Source: Catenibacillus scindens
GTDB taxonomy: Bacteria; Bacillota; Clostridia; Lachnospirales; Lachnospiraceae
NCBI RefSeq assembly: GCF_014202115.1
Contig: NZ_JACHFW010000006.1
Coordinates: 1-64,000, forward strand
Length of the DNA stretch: 64,000 nt
Direction of reading: 5' to 3'
Shown: in pieces, positions 17,030 to 25,395 of the stretch
Layout: every line of letters starts with the position of its first letter
Position numbering within the stretch: the stretch's first letter is position 1
Translations under genes and position numbers: made by a program
Notes under the pieces: generated by a model
The model's input: only the letters and a program-made list of their open reading frames with translations
What the model was told of the DNA's origin: nothing
Database searches by the model: none

Positions 17030-17890
17030 ATGGATGGCCCCATTCAATGGCATCCCGCTTTTTATTCCGCTCTTCAGATTGAGCTGGCTGCAGACGCCTC
17101 TGCCCTGGCTTTTGAATCTGAACATCTCCTCAGTAAAAAACCGATGCAGATTGACGTCATTATTATTAAAAAGCCGGATGACTATCATATACATAAGACA
17201 ATGGGACATATTTTCCGCAAATACAACCTGATCGAATATAAATCTCCTGAGGATTACTTATCCATCAATGACTTTTACAAAATTATGGGCTATGGCTGCT
17301 TTTATCAGTCGGACACTTTAAAGGTCATGGAGATCCGTCCGGAAGAGATCACTCTCACTTTTGCCAGCAGCCATTTTCCTAAAAAACTGTTGGCTCATAT
17401 GCAAAAAGATCTTCACTTACGGATCACAGCATATGATACAGGTATTTTTCACGTACAGGGCGGAATTTTTCCCATACAGATCTTAAACACCAGAGAGCTT
17501 TCTAAAAAGGATTATTACTGGCTTCAGCATCTGAGAAAAGATCTGAAATCAGGAGGCGAGATCAAAACACTGATCGAGAACTATGAAGACCATAAAAAGT
17601 CTATTTTATACCAGTCTGTCATGGAAGCTATCATCCGGGGCAACTGGGCCGAAACGGAGGCTGAGAGAAAAATGTGCGACGCTTTAAAAGAATTATTCGC
17701 GGAAGATTTTAAAGAATCAGAGAACCGCGGACTTCAAAAAGGACTTCAGCAAGGACTTCAACAGGGACTTCAACAGGGTATTCAATTAACTAAAACCGTA
17801 TTTTCATTATCCATTCAGGGATTTTCTGCGGAAGAGATCGCAGGACAGTGCAGCATTTCAAAAGAGCAGGTTGAAGAAATTCTGCAATAA
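17030..17890 (+). CDS. Rpn-like PD-(D/E)XK nuclease-fold protein (copy 2)
   Basis: A 286-aa near-duplicate of the protein at 15588 with the same QIDVIIIKK and LIEYKSPED core. It differs by scattered substitutions and by more GLQ(K/Q) units near the C-terminus (GLQKGLQQGLQQGLQQGIQ against GLQKGLQQGLQKGIQ in copy 1). The DNA repeat unit is 12 bp, so the difference arose by whole-unit gain or loss. AAGGAGG precedes the start. The shared upstream ~60 bp indicates that the promoter region was duplicated too. Confidence 0.75.
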   Translation: MDGPIQWHPAFYSALQIELAADASALAFESEHLLSKKPMQIDVIIIKKPDDYHIHKTMGHIFRKYNLIEYKSPEDYLSINDFYKIMGYGCFYQSDTLKVMEIRPEEITLTFASSHFPKKLLAHMQKDLHLRITAYDTGIFHVQGGIFPIQILNTRELSKKDYYWLQHLRKDLKSGGEIKTLIENYEDHKKSILYQSVMEAIIRGNWAETEAERKMCDALKELFAEDFKESENRGLQKGLQQGLQQGLQQGIQLTKTVFSLSIQGFSAEEIAGQCSISKEQVEEILQ

Positions 17891-17939
17891 TTGGCGGCAT
17901 TAAAACAGTTATAAACTCCGGGGGGTGCAAAGATCCATA

Positions 17940-18231
17940 TCGAGAACTATGAAAGCCATAAAAGTCTATTTTATACCAGTCTGTCATGGAAGCTATCATC
18001 CAGGGCAACTGGGCCGAAACGGAGGCTGCGAGAAAAATGTGTGACGCTTTAAAAGAATTATTCGCGGAAGATTTTAAAGAATCAGAAAACCGTGGACTTC
18101 AAAAGGGACTTCAAAAAGGCATTCAATTAACTAAAACTGTATTTTCATTGTCACACCAGGGATTTTCTGTGGAAGAAATCGCAAGGCAGTGCAACATTTC
18201 AAAAGAACAGGTTGAAGAAATCCTGCAATGA
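17940..18231 (+). pseudogene. 3' fragment of an Rpn-like gene (copy 3)
   Basis: Begins abruptly within the hairpin sequence following copy 2 and continues as GAGAACTATGAA..., the part of the gene encoding ENYE...HKKS. One A is missing from an A-run (CATAAAAGTC against CATAAAAAGTC), which shifts the frame. A secondary frame from ATG 17986 still encodes 81 aa (MEAIIQGNWAETEA... to EEILQ) with only two GLQK units. Most likely a duplication scar, although the short frame might be translated. Confidence 0.75.
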
Positions 18232-18295
18232 TCTGCTGATGAGCTACGACTAACCCGGCAATATCCGCAAACTGCAAAACACTGTTTCTTTTGAC

Positions 18296-18368
18296 ACAAA
18301 AACACCGGAAGTTACATTTTATCCATATTTTAGGATGCTTCCGATAAAATGTTTACTGCCGGTGTTCT
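18296..18368 (-). terminator. terminator of the importer/oxidoreductase operon
   Basis: Minus-strand AACACCGGCAGTAAACATTTT pairs with AAAATGTAACTTCCGGTGTT over a ~30-nt loop and is followed by TTTTT. Strong terminator ~60 nt after the oxidoreductase stop. Confidence 0.8.
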
Positions 18369-18430
18369 CTGATGAAAATCGTAACAGATAGAAATAACGG
18401 GTAAAGAAGGATATATTTAATTAATGATTG

Positions 18431-19657
18431 TTAATATGTTGCTTCGTAGTCAAAAACTCCCCAGGGCGTTTCCTGTTTCCACATAGCCAGAGATTTTGAC
18501 TGCGCTTTAATTTCTTCAGTTGTTACAAATCGGCCTTCTCTGCTGGATAAGAAGATCCCATCGGTCAGAAGGGAGACATTCAGAGCGATTTCCGGTGTAT
18601 TATACCGCTCGTCCTCTTTCAGCTCTCCGATCAAATATTTATACCAGTGCATCTGATTATCATACCAGACCATGACCTGGGAATCATAACACCGATTTTG
18701 CATCTGATTATAGTAGGTTCTCAGATCACAGTCGATATGTATACCATGATATTCTCCGGTAAATCTCATTCCCGGCTGCATATTTTCAGGCAGATAACCG
18801 CCCGGTCCCTGTCCCATAGACCAGTCTCCGCCAACCTCGTCAATATTCCACCAGGATAATGCTCCTTTATCCCCGGTAATATAGGAAGTGGGCAGCTGGA
18901 TCACATTACATGCATTAGCTTCCTGAATATCCAGTGTAAGACCGCCTTCAAACTCTGCCAGTCCGACGCACATATCTTCCACTTCAATATTTCTTCCCCG
19001 GATAGGACTGGGAATTTTATGGTACTCTTTTCCAAAGACGCCGTGCAGTTTTGGAAGTCCTAGCAGGAAAAGCATCTGACCAAGATGATATATCCCTGTA
19101 TCAATGCTCTGCCCGTGTCCGGCCATTTCCGTTTTCATGAAATCCGGCGTTCCTCCGTTAAAAGGACCATCTATGGAAGGCCGTCTCCTGTAATTGGCAA
19201 TGACAGACCGGGCATGATAAATCTCTCCCAGTATACCATCCTTAATCAGCCTCAGACCTGTTCGAGTCTGCTCTGAAAATAATGAACTGATCTGAACAGC
19301 GAATTTCACGCCGCAGGTCTTGGCACAATCCATCATAAGTTTACTGTCATAATAGGACGCCGACATTGGTTTTTCACAGTAGCAGTGAAGGCCGGCTTTC
19401 ATTACAGCAATACAAATGGGTGCATGAAGGTTATTGTGTACACATACATCTACTGCGTCAATATCGTCTCTTTTCAGCATTTCTCTGAAATCTGTATATG
19501 TATCCGCGATTCCGTATTTTTCAGACCAGACGCGCAGCCTTTTTTCATCAATCTCCGCGGCCGCGATCACTTTTACCTGAGGGATATGAGCCCATACCTT
19601 CATATGCCGGTGAGAAATAGAGCCCGTCCCTATGACAGCGATACGTATTTCTTTCAT
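18431..19657 (-). CDS. Gfo/Idh/MocA-family sugar oxidoreductase (candidate glycoside 3-oxidase)
   Basis: A 408-aa NAD(P)-dependent oxidoreductase. Rossmann motif GTGSIS at residues 10-15, the family EKP motif at 95-97 (CYCEKPMSAS), and the catalytic-region Asp186/His191 (QSIDTGIYHLGQ). It has no signal peptide. In puerarin C-deglycosylation DgpA, of this same family, oxidises the C3 hydroxyl of the glucoside before C-C cleavage. Here the gene ends an operon that also encodes a DgpB/DgpC-like fusion protein and an ABC importer, so the same role is a reasonable inference. It could equally be an inositol- or other sugar dehydrogenase. Only 14 nt separates it from the solute-binding protein gene. 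Confidence 0.85.
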   Translation of the reverse strand: MKEIRIAVIGTGSISHRHMKVWAHIPQVKVIAAAEIDEKRLRVWSEKYGIADTYTDFREMLKRDDIDAVDVCVHNNLHAPICIAVMKAGLHCYCEKPMSASYYDSKLMMDCAKTCGVKFAVQISSLFSEQTRTGLRLIKDGILGEIYHARSVIANYRRRPSIDGPFNGGTPDFMKTEMAGHGQSIDTGIYHLGQMLFLLGLPKLHGVFGKEYHKIPSPIRGRNIEVEDMCVGLAEFEGGLTLDIQEANACNVIQLPTSYITGDKGALSWWNIDEVGGDWSMGQGPGGYLPENMQPGMRFTGEYHGIHIDCDLRTYYNQMQNRCYDSQVMVWYDNQMHWYKYLIGELKEDERYNTPEIALNVSLLTDGIFLSSREGRFVTTEEIKAQSKSLAMWKQETPWGVFDYEATY

Positions 19658-19671
19658 TTAAGTTTTGCTCC

Positions 19672-21306
19672 TTACTGCACAGGACGTACCGTTGTAAAAT
19701 CTTCCCATCCTGTTCCTGTCAGTCCAGGGCAAGTCAGCCCTGCTGTTGTCAGTTCCATTTTTACTGTCGTATTTGTTCCGATAAACACATAATGTTCTTT
19801 CATATAATCCTGGCATTCCTTGTAAGCGGCAATGCGCTCGTCCATATCAAAGGCATTGTAAGCCGCGTCAAGAAGCGGATAAAAGTTTTCATCCTTGTAA
19901 TTACATCCGCCGGCTACTTCATCTGTAGAAATACGGCCGTCAACCAGACGCAGGTTTTCTGTATAATACATCGGGCTTAAATCGGTAATGGCCATGTCAT
20001 AATCGCCTGAGCGAAGAAGATCAAAATGAATCGGCGTTTCATTGACAGTAAGGTTCACAGTAATACCTCCCTGGCGAAGATTCTCCTGAATGATCTCACA
20101 CTGGGGCTGCTGAACTGCCATACATGTCATCTCAAGAGTAAGGCCATCCGCATATCCGGCCTCAGCCAGAAGCTCTTTTGCCCGCTCAACATTGACTTCA
20201 CGCACTGTGCCTTCCGGTTCTGGATCATAAACGATGGAATAAGGCGAAATTGTTGTCTGGCACTCTTTTCCAAGACCATTTCCTGTCAACTGATTTAACG
20301 CTTTAACATCAACCAGGTTCCAGATTGCTTCTCTGACAAGCTCATTGTTTAAGCCTTCCCGCTCACAGTTGAGATAAATACCGCCAGTCAGCATTGTATC
20401 AAGATAATGAACAGAAACTGCCTCGTTTCCCTCATAAATCTGCCCCTGCGATGTTGGCAGTTCCATTGCCAGATCCACATCGCCGCTCTCTACAGCCATA
20501 GCTCTGGCGGCAGCGTCGTTAACAAATACAAATCTCAGATTTTTATAATAAGGTGCTTTCTCTGTATTCCAATAATTATCATTGCGCTCAAGAAGAATAT
20601 ACTGCCCCGGCACCCATTCTTTAAAGGTATACGGCCCTGTGCCATAGCCCTCAACGGGATACAATTCTGTGTTGTCCACACCGCCCATGGCCTCCAGGGT
20701 ATTTTTACTTAAAATTGTAAAGGTATCCTGGCAGAAACGCTCCGGAGCCTGAACCCAGATTCCATTGGTCTCAAAGACCATATTATAATCATCTTCGATT
20801 TCTGTGGCATCAAGATTATAAATTTGAAAGCTTCCGCCACTAAGCTCAGATTTTACCTGGAATGTATACAAAACATCGTCGGTTGTCAGCTCATCACCGT
20901 TTTGGAAATAAATTCCTTCCTTTAATGTAATCCGGAAATGAGTATCATCAATCCACTCATAGTCCGCAAGGTTTGGAAGAATTTCCCCGGTTTCCGAGTC
21001 CCATTTTACCAGAGTTTCAGCCATACAATTAATGACAACGCCTGCCTCCTTTAAAGAAGACGGTGACGGCATCAACGTTGGCGGCTCCGCTGTCAGAGCA
21101 ATAGTTAAAGTCTCATCAGAAGTCCCTGTAACCCCCTGCTGTCCACTGTCAGACACTGCTGCTCCGGACTCTGTTCCACCGGATGCCGTCTGTGCGTCTC
21201 CACTGCCGCTTCCGGAAGTATCTGCCTGCCCGCTGTTCCCACCGCAGCCGGATAATAACCCCAGTGCCAATACGGCTGTCATAAATAATGCTGTTCTTCT
21301 CTTCAT
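19672..21306 (-). CDS. solute-binding lipoprotein, Opp/Dpp family 5
   Basis: A 544-aa lipoprotein with lipobox LLSGC (~Cys21) after MKRRTALFMTAVLALG, a Gly/Ser/Thr-rich linker and a family-5 binding fold (LTIALTAEPPTLMPS..., ...YGTGPYTFKEWVPG, FVNDAAARAMAVESGDVD). Family 5 proteins capture peptides, nickel or, in many Clostridia and Thermotogae, oligosaccharides and glycosides. It follows the four Opp-type transporter genes, so the importer is complete. Its position beside a candidate C-glycoside-cleaving enzyme suggests a glycoside ligand. Confidence 0.9.
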   Translation of the reverse strand: MKRRTALFMTAVLALGLLSGCGGNSGQADTSGSGSGDAQTASGGTESGAAVSDSGQQGVTGTSDETLTIALTAEPPTLMPSPSSLKEAGVVINCMAETLVKWDSETGEILPNLADYEWIDDTHFRITLKEGIYFQNGDELTTDDVLYTFQVKSELSGGSFQIYNLDATEIEDDYNMVFETNGIWVQAPERFCQDTFTILSKNTLEAMGGVDNTELYPVEGYGTGPYTFKEWVPGQYILLERNDNYWNTEKAPYYKNLRFVFVNDAAARAMAVESGDVDLAMELPTSQGQIYEGNEAVSVHYLDTMLTGGIYLNCEREGLNNELVREAIWNLVDVKALNQLTGNGLGKECQTTISPYSIVYDPEPEGTVREVNVERAKELLAEAGYADGLTLEMTCMAVQQPQCEIIQENLRQGGITVNLTVNETPIHFDLLRSGDYDMAITDLSPMYYTENLRLVDGRISTDEVAGGCNYKDENFYPLLDAAYNAFDMDERIAAYKECQDYMKEHYVFIGTNTTVKMELTTAGLTCPGLTGTGWEDFTTVRPVQ

Positions 21307-21345
21307 ATCTTCTCCTCCAATTCTTTGAGTACCTTTGGTACAGTT

Positions 21346-22296
21346 TTAAATTTCATTGACCCGATGACACAATACATAGTGGTGATTTCCGCAATCCGTA
21401 AGCTGCGGTTCTGAGGCAAAACACTGATCCTTGGCGTAGGGACAGCGCGGTGCGAACCGGCAGCAGGGTTTTGGATCAATGGGTGACGTAAGTTCTCCTT
21501 TCATCTCAATTTTATGCTGTTTCACATGAATATTCGGTATGGGTATAGCTGACAGCAAGGCTTTTGAATATGGATGCAGCGGCCGTTTAAACAATTCCTT
21601 AGCTTGGCATTTTTCAACAACCTGACCCAGATACATAACACAGATTTCATCTGAAATATGCTTAACAACCGACATATCATGGGTGATAAACATATATGTA
21701 AGGTTTCTTTCCTTTTGCAGATCCTGCAAAAGATTTAACACCTGCGCCTGGATTGACACATCCAGGGCCGACACAGGCTCATCGCAGACGATGAAATCCG
21801 GATTCAGAGACAGGGCTCTCGCAATACCTATCCTCTGTCTCCTTCCACCGTCCAATTCATGGGGGTAACTGTTTTTCAGCCTGGCGGCCAAACCTACTGT
21901 GTCCATGAGATCGCTGACTCTTTTCTCAAGCTCCTGCTTACTGGATGTCAGCTTGTACGTCTGGATCGGCTCCGCTATGAGCTGTGATACACTCATTCTG
22001 GGATCCAAAGATGCATACGGATCCTGGAAAATCATTTGCATTCCCACTCGAAGATGTTTAAACTCTTTATTGCTAAGAGATGTAATATTTTCGCCTTTAA
22101 AGCACACTTCTCCGGAGGTGGGTTCCAGAAGCCGGATTATCGTTCGTCCCAGAGTTGATTTTCCACATCCGGATTCCCCTACAATTCCAAGAGTTGTTGA
22201 TTTTTCAATATTTAATGTCACATCATCCACAGCATGAAGGATCCCGCCCGCTGTGTTAAAATATTTTTTTAAATGCTTAACCTCAATCAGCGCCAT
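21346..22296 (-). CDS. Opp/Dpp-type ABC transporter ATPase (OppF-like)
   Basis: A 316-aa ATPase from ATG 22296 (MALIEVKHLKKYF), chosen because GGGAG lies upstream and the conserved start matches; it overlaps the preceding gene by 14 nt. Walker A GESGCGKST, Walker B FIVCDEPVSALD, and the C-terminal oligopeptide-transporter domain with Cys residues (PKPCCRFAPRCPYAKDQC). The signature reads LDGGRRQRIG instead of the common SGGQRQRIG. It pairs with the OppD-like ATPase to energise import. Confidence 0.92.
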   Translation of the reverse strand: MALIEVKHLKKYFNTAGGILHAVDDVTLNIEKSTTLGIVGESGCGKSTLGRTIIRLLEPTSGEVCFKGENITSLSNKEFKHLRVGMQMIFQDPYASLDPRMSVSQLIAEPIQTYKLTSSKQELEKRVSDLMDTVGLAARLKNSYPHELDGGRRQRIGIARALSLNPDFIVCDEPVSALDVSIQAQVLNLLQDLQKERNLTYMFITHDMSVVKHISDEICVMYLGQVVEKCQAKELFKRPLHPYSKALLSAIPIPNIHVKQHKIEMKGELTSPIDPKPCCRFAPRCPYAKDQCFASEPQLTDCGNHHYVLCHRVNEI

Positions 22297-23308
22297 GATC
22301 CTCATCTCCCTTCCCACGAACTTCGTGGATACACTTCACAAAATGCCCAGGTTCAACTTCTTTTAATGCCGGATTTTGCCTTTTACATTCTTCCGTACAA
22401 TAGTCACACCGATCATAAAAACTACAGTAAGGCGGCAGTTGGGTGGGATCGGCCACGGCACCTTTAATGGGCTTTAAGCGCTCCACATCTTTATCCATAG
22501 TAGGCAAAGAATCAAACAGACCAATGGTATAGGGATGCATAGGATGATCAAAAATATGTTCCACCCTTCCTTTTTCAACAATTTCACCGGCATATATTAC
22601 TGCGCATTTATTACAAATATCCGCAACCACGCCAAAATCATGAGTGATCAGCAGCATAGCTGTACCGAACTTCTTTTGAAGCTGCTTCATCAATTCGAGA
22701 ACCTGGGCCTGAATGGTCACATCCAGAGCTGTTGTAGGCTCATCGGCAATAATCAGTTCCGGCTCACAGGCCAGGGCAATAGCAATAACTACCCGCTGCT
22801 TCATCCCACCGGAAAACTGATGGGGATAATCGTTATATCTTGTTCCCGGAATACCGACAGTTTCCAGCATCTTCACCGCATGTTCTTTGATCTCGCTTGG
22901 CGCCATACTGGAATTATGAAGCTGTATAACCTCGGCGATCTGTGCGCCTACAGTCTGGACAGGATTCAAAGCGGTCATAGGATCCTGGAATACCATACTG
23001 ATTTTTTTGCCGCGGATCTTTTGAAGTTCTTTTTTGCTTTTCTTCATCAGATCCTGGCCTTCCAGATAGATTTCTCCGGAGATCACATGGGCCGGAGGTT
23101 TTGGCAAAAGATTCATAATACTCAGCGCAATCGTCGTTTTACCTGCGCCAGTCTCCCCGACCAGACCTAAAACCTCCCCCTTTTCAATGTCAAAGGACAC
23201 ATTATTAACGGCCTCCACAACCCCATCATCCGTTTCGTAGTGAACAATCAGATTTTTTATTTCCACTAATTTTTTGTTTGAAATATTCTGCTGTAATTTA
23301 TTTTTCAT
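22283..23308 (-). CDS. Opp/Dpp-type ABC transporter ATPase (OppD-like)
   Basis: A 341-aa ATPase with Walker A GETGAGKTT, signature FSGGMKQRVVIAIAL, Walker B LIIADEPTTALD and the C-terminal Cys-rich oligopeptide domain (PYCSFYDRCDYCTEEC). It forms a heterodimer with the following OppF-like subunit on the cytoplasmic side of the importer. Its stop overlaps the next gene, which argues for translational coupling. Confidence 0.93.
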   Translation of the reverse strand: MKNKLQQNISNKKLVEIKNLIVHYETDDGVVEAVNNVSFDIEKGEVLGLVGETGAGKTTIALSIMNLLPKPPAHVISGEIYLEGQDLMKKSKKELQKIRGKKISMVFQDPMTALNPVQTVGAQIAEVIQLHNSSMAPSEIKEHAVKMLETVGIPGTRYNDYPHQFSGGMKQRVVIAIALACEPELIIADEPTTALDVTIQAQVLELMKQLQKKFGTAMLLITHDFGVVADICNKCAVIYAGEIVEKGRVEHIFDHPMHPYTIGLFDSLPTMDKDVERLKPIKGAVADPTQLPPYCSFYDRCDYCTEECKRQNPALKEVEPGHFVKCIHEVRGKGDEDHGAD

Positions 23309-23321
23309 GGGCCGTCTCCTC

Positions 23322-24224
23322 CTATTTCAGTTTGGGATCAAGGGCATCCCGCAGACCATCACCGAACAGGTTAAAGGAAATAACTGTAAACATAATCATC
23401 AGCCCCGGAAAAAGTACCATATGGACACCGCTCCTCAAATACTCTTTGCCAGCGGACAAAATGGCTCCCCACTCCGGCGTTGGCGGCACAATTCCCACAC
23501 CAATATAGCTTAAAGTGGACACCATAAGGATTGCGGCGCCAACCATACCGACGGCGTTGATCACAATCACACCAATAGCATTAGGTACAAGATGGCGGAT
23601 AATAATTTTCCCTTCTGAAACGCCAATAGCCTTTGACGATTCCACATAGTCACTGTCCTTTACAGTAAATATAGCAGCCCGGCATGTTCTCGCCACATTG
23701 GGCATAAAAGCGATAGACATTGCTGCTACAAGCTGAGGTATTCCATTGCCAAGAACAGCCACGACAGCAATTGCCATTAATATGGCCGGAATTGCCTGAA
23801 AAACATCCATAATTCGCATGATAATATTGTCGACTTTTCCGCCGCAGTATCCGGCAATAACACCTATAGTTCCACCAAGAGCCATGCCTGCCACCACACA
23901 CAAAAGTCCGATAGGCAATGACCATCTGGCCCCGTAAACACAACGGCTGAAAATATCCCGGCCCATATTATCCGTCCCAAAAGGATGTTCAAGACATGGC
24001 CCCAGGGCTATGGCGCTGTAATTTTGTTCCTGATAAGAATAGGGAGCGATAAGATCCGCGAAAATCGCTACAAGAAGCAGGATTCCAATGATCACCATTC
24101 CCAATACTGCCGTTTTATTTCGCGTAAGGCGTCTCCATGCGTCCTTTCCGGGAGACGCGCTGCCTTTTCTTTTTTTCCTTTTTTTATTAATGCGCCTCAT
24201 GGCATCAGTTTCAATTTTTGACAT
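23322..24224 (-). CDS. Opp/Dpp-type ABC transporter permease (OppC-like)
   Basis: A membrane permease of 300 aa from ATG 24224 (MSKIETDAMRRINKK), preceded by GGGAGGGGG; the longer frame to 24239 begins before this site. A basic N-terminal tail is followed by about six membrane segments, and the EAA loop is present (SSKAIGVSEGKIIIRHLVPN). The sequence HPFGTDNMGRDIFSR is typical of OppC/DppC. It forms the channel with the OppB-like protein. Confidence 0.92.
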   Translation of the reverse strand: MSKIETDAMRRINKKRKKRKGSASPGKDAWRRLTRNKTAVLGMVIIGILLLVAIFADLIAPYSYQEQNYSAIALGPCLEHPFGTDNMGRDIFSRCVYGARWSLPIGLLCVVAGMALGGTIGVIAGYCGGKVDNIIMRIMDVFQAIPAILMAIAVVAVLGNGIPQLVAAMSIAFMPNVARTCRAAIFTVKDSDYVESSKAIGVSEGKIIIRHLVPNAIGVIVINAVGMVGAAILMVSTLSYIGVGIVPPTPEWGAILSAGKEYLRSGVHMVLFPGLMIMFTVISFNLFGDGLRDALDPKLK

Positions 24225-24239
24225 GAATCCCCCTCCCAA

Positions 24240-25205
24240 CTAAGCCGCAGCCGCTTTTTTCTTTCGTTTCGTCCCTGTAACAATGGTACCTTTCAACCGG
24301 GGATCAACAAATGTATAGCTGAGATCTACAACCAGATTGACAAAGGTAAACACAAAGGCCAGCAAAATGACGCCGCCCTGTACTGCCGGGAAATTTCTCT
24401 GGCTAATGGCATCTGTAATATACTTTCCAATACCCGGCATACCAAAAATCGTCTCGATGACAAGCGCTCCTCCAAGCTGGGTACCTAGAGAATTTCCAAC
24501 TGCAGCAAGTATGGGAATCATGGCGTTTCTCAGAGCATGGCGGGTAATGATCTTTTCCTCCGTCTGCCCCTTCGCCTGCGCCATACGGATATAATCCGAA
24601 CGTATAACCTCAAGCATGCTGGAGCGGGTGATACGTGTAAGCCCGGACATTGCTGACAATGCGATAACAATCACCGGCATAATCCAGCTTGCCAGACTTG
24701 CGTCATAAATCGAGGGCAGCCACCCCAGCTCCACACTGAATAATGACAAAAACATTAAAGCCAGCCAGAAGCTTGGTATGGATACAGCCAGCATGGAAAT
24801 CACCAGAATCAGACTGTCAATCCAAGTATATTGCTTCACCGCTGACAGTATCCCCAGCGGAATCGCCAGCAGTGTTCCAAGCAATACCGATCCAAGGGCC
24901 AGAATAAATGTTATTGGAAATCTCTGCATCAGTTCCTCAGATACCGGCTGTCCTGTTTTATAGGAAGTTCCAAAATCCAATTCTGTTACAATCCCTTTTA
25001 CGTAATCAACAAACTGGACAATGATCGGATCATTTAGCCCCAGTTCTTCCCTCTTCGCTTCCCGTTCCTCGGCAGTTGCCGTTGTTGGTAGAATCATGTC
25101 CACCGGATCGCCCGGCATAATACTTTTAAGGGCAAAAACAATGATCAACACTCCGAGCATAACAGGGATCACATAGAGAATCCTTTTGACAATGTACCAT
25201 AACAT
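24240..25205 (-). CDS. Opp/Dpp-type ABC transporter permease (OppB-like)
   Basis: A 321-aa inner-membrane permease with about six transmembrane segments. The N-terminal pattern YIVKRILYVIPVMLGVLIIVF and the EAA loop (RMAQAKGQTEEKIITRHALRN) are typical of OppB/DppB. First of the transporter genes in the operon; GGAGG is upstream of ATG 25205. The 190-nt gap to the deglycosidase-like gene contains a minus-strand TATAAT (25269-25274), so an internal promoter is possible. Confidence 0.92.
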   Translation of the reverse strand: MLWYIVKRILYVIPVMLGVLIIVFALKSIMPGDPVDMILPTTATAEEREAKREELGLNDPIIVQFVDYVKGIVTELDFGTSYKTGQPVSEELMQRFPITFILALGSVLLGTLLAIPLGILSAVKQYTWIDSLILVISMLAVSIPSFWLALMFLSLFSVELGWLPSIYDASLASWIMPVIVIALSAMSGLTRITRSSMLEVIRSDYIRMAQAKGQTEEKIITRHALRNAMIPILAAVGNSLGTQLGGALVIETIFGMPGIGKYITDAISQRNFPAVQGGVILLAFVFTFVNLVVDLSYTFVDPRLKGTIVTGTKRKKKAAAA

Positions 25206-25395
25206 TTCCCCTTTATACCTCCTCCTATTTTGTGCAAAAATATCATATTTAACGATATTTTTAAGAATATTATAGTGTTTTTGACGCTTTTTTCTGTTTT
25301 TTCATTGGCTTTTTTCGTCTATTTTTTTGACAACCCTATTTTTCCCCAATACATATAAGGTCAACAATCCACTTCAATAATTGCTGAACCCTATT

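Noticed and set aside
17740-17785. CRISPR-like short tandem repeat
   Set aside because: The 12-bp repeats are in frame inside a gene, have no spacers and encode GLQ(K/Q)G.
15588-17890. Insertion sequence made of the tandem Rpn-like genes
   Set aside because: No terminal inverted repeats, target duplications or transposase catalytic motif found; tandem duplication explains the layout.
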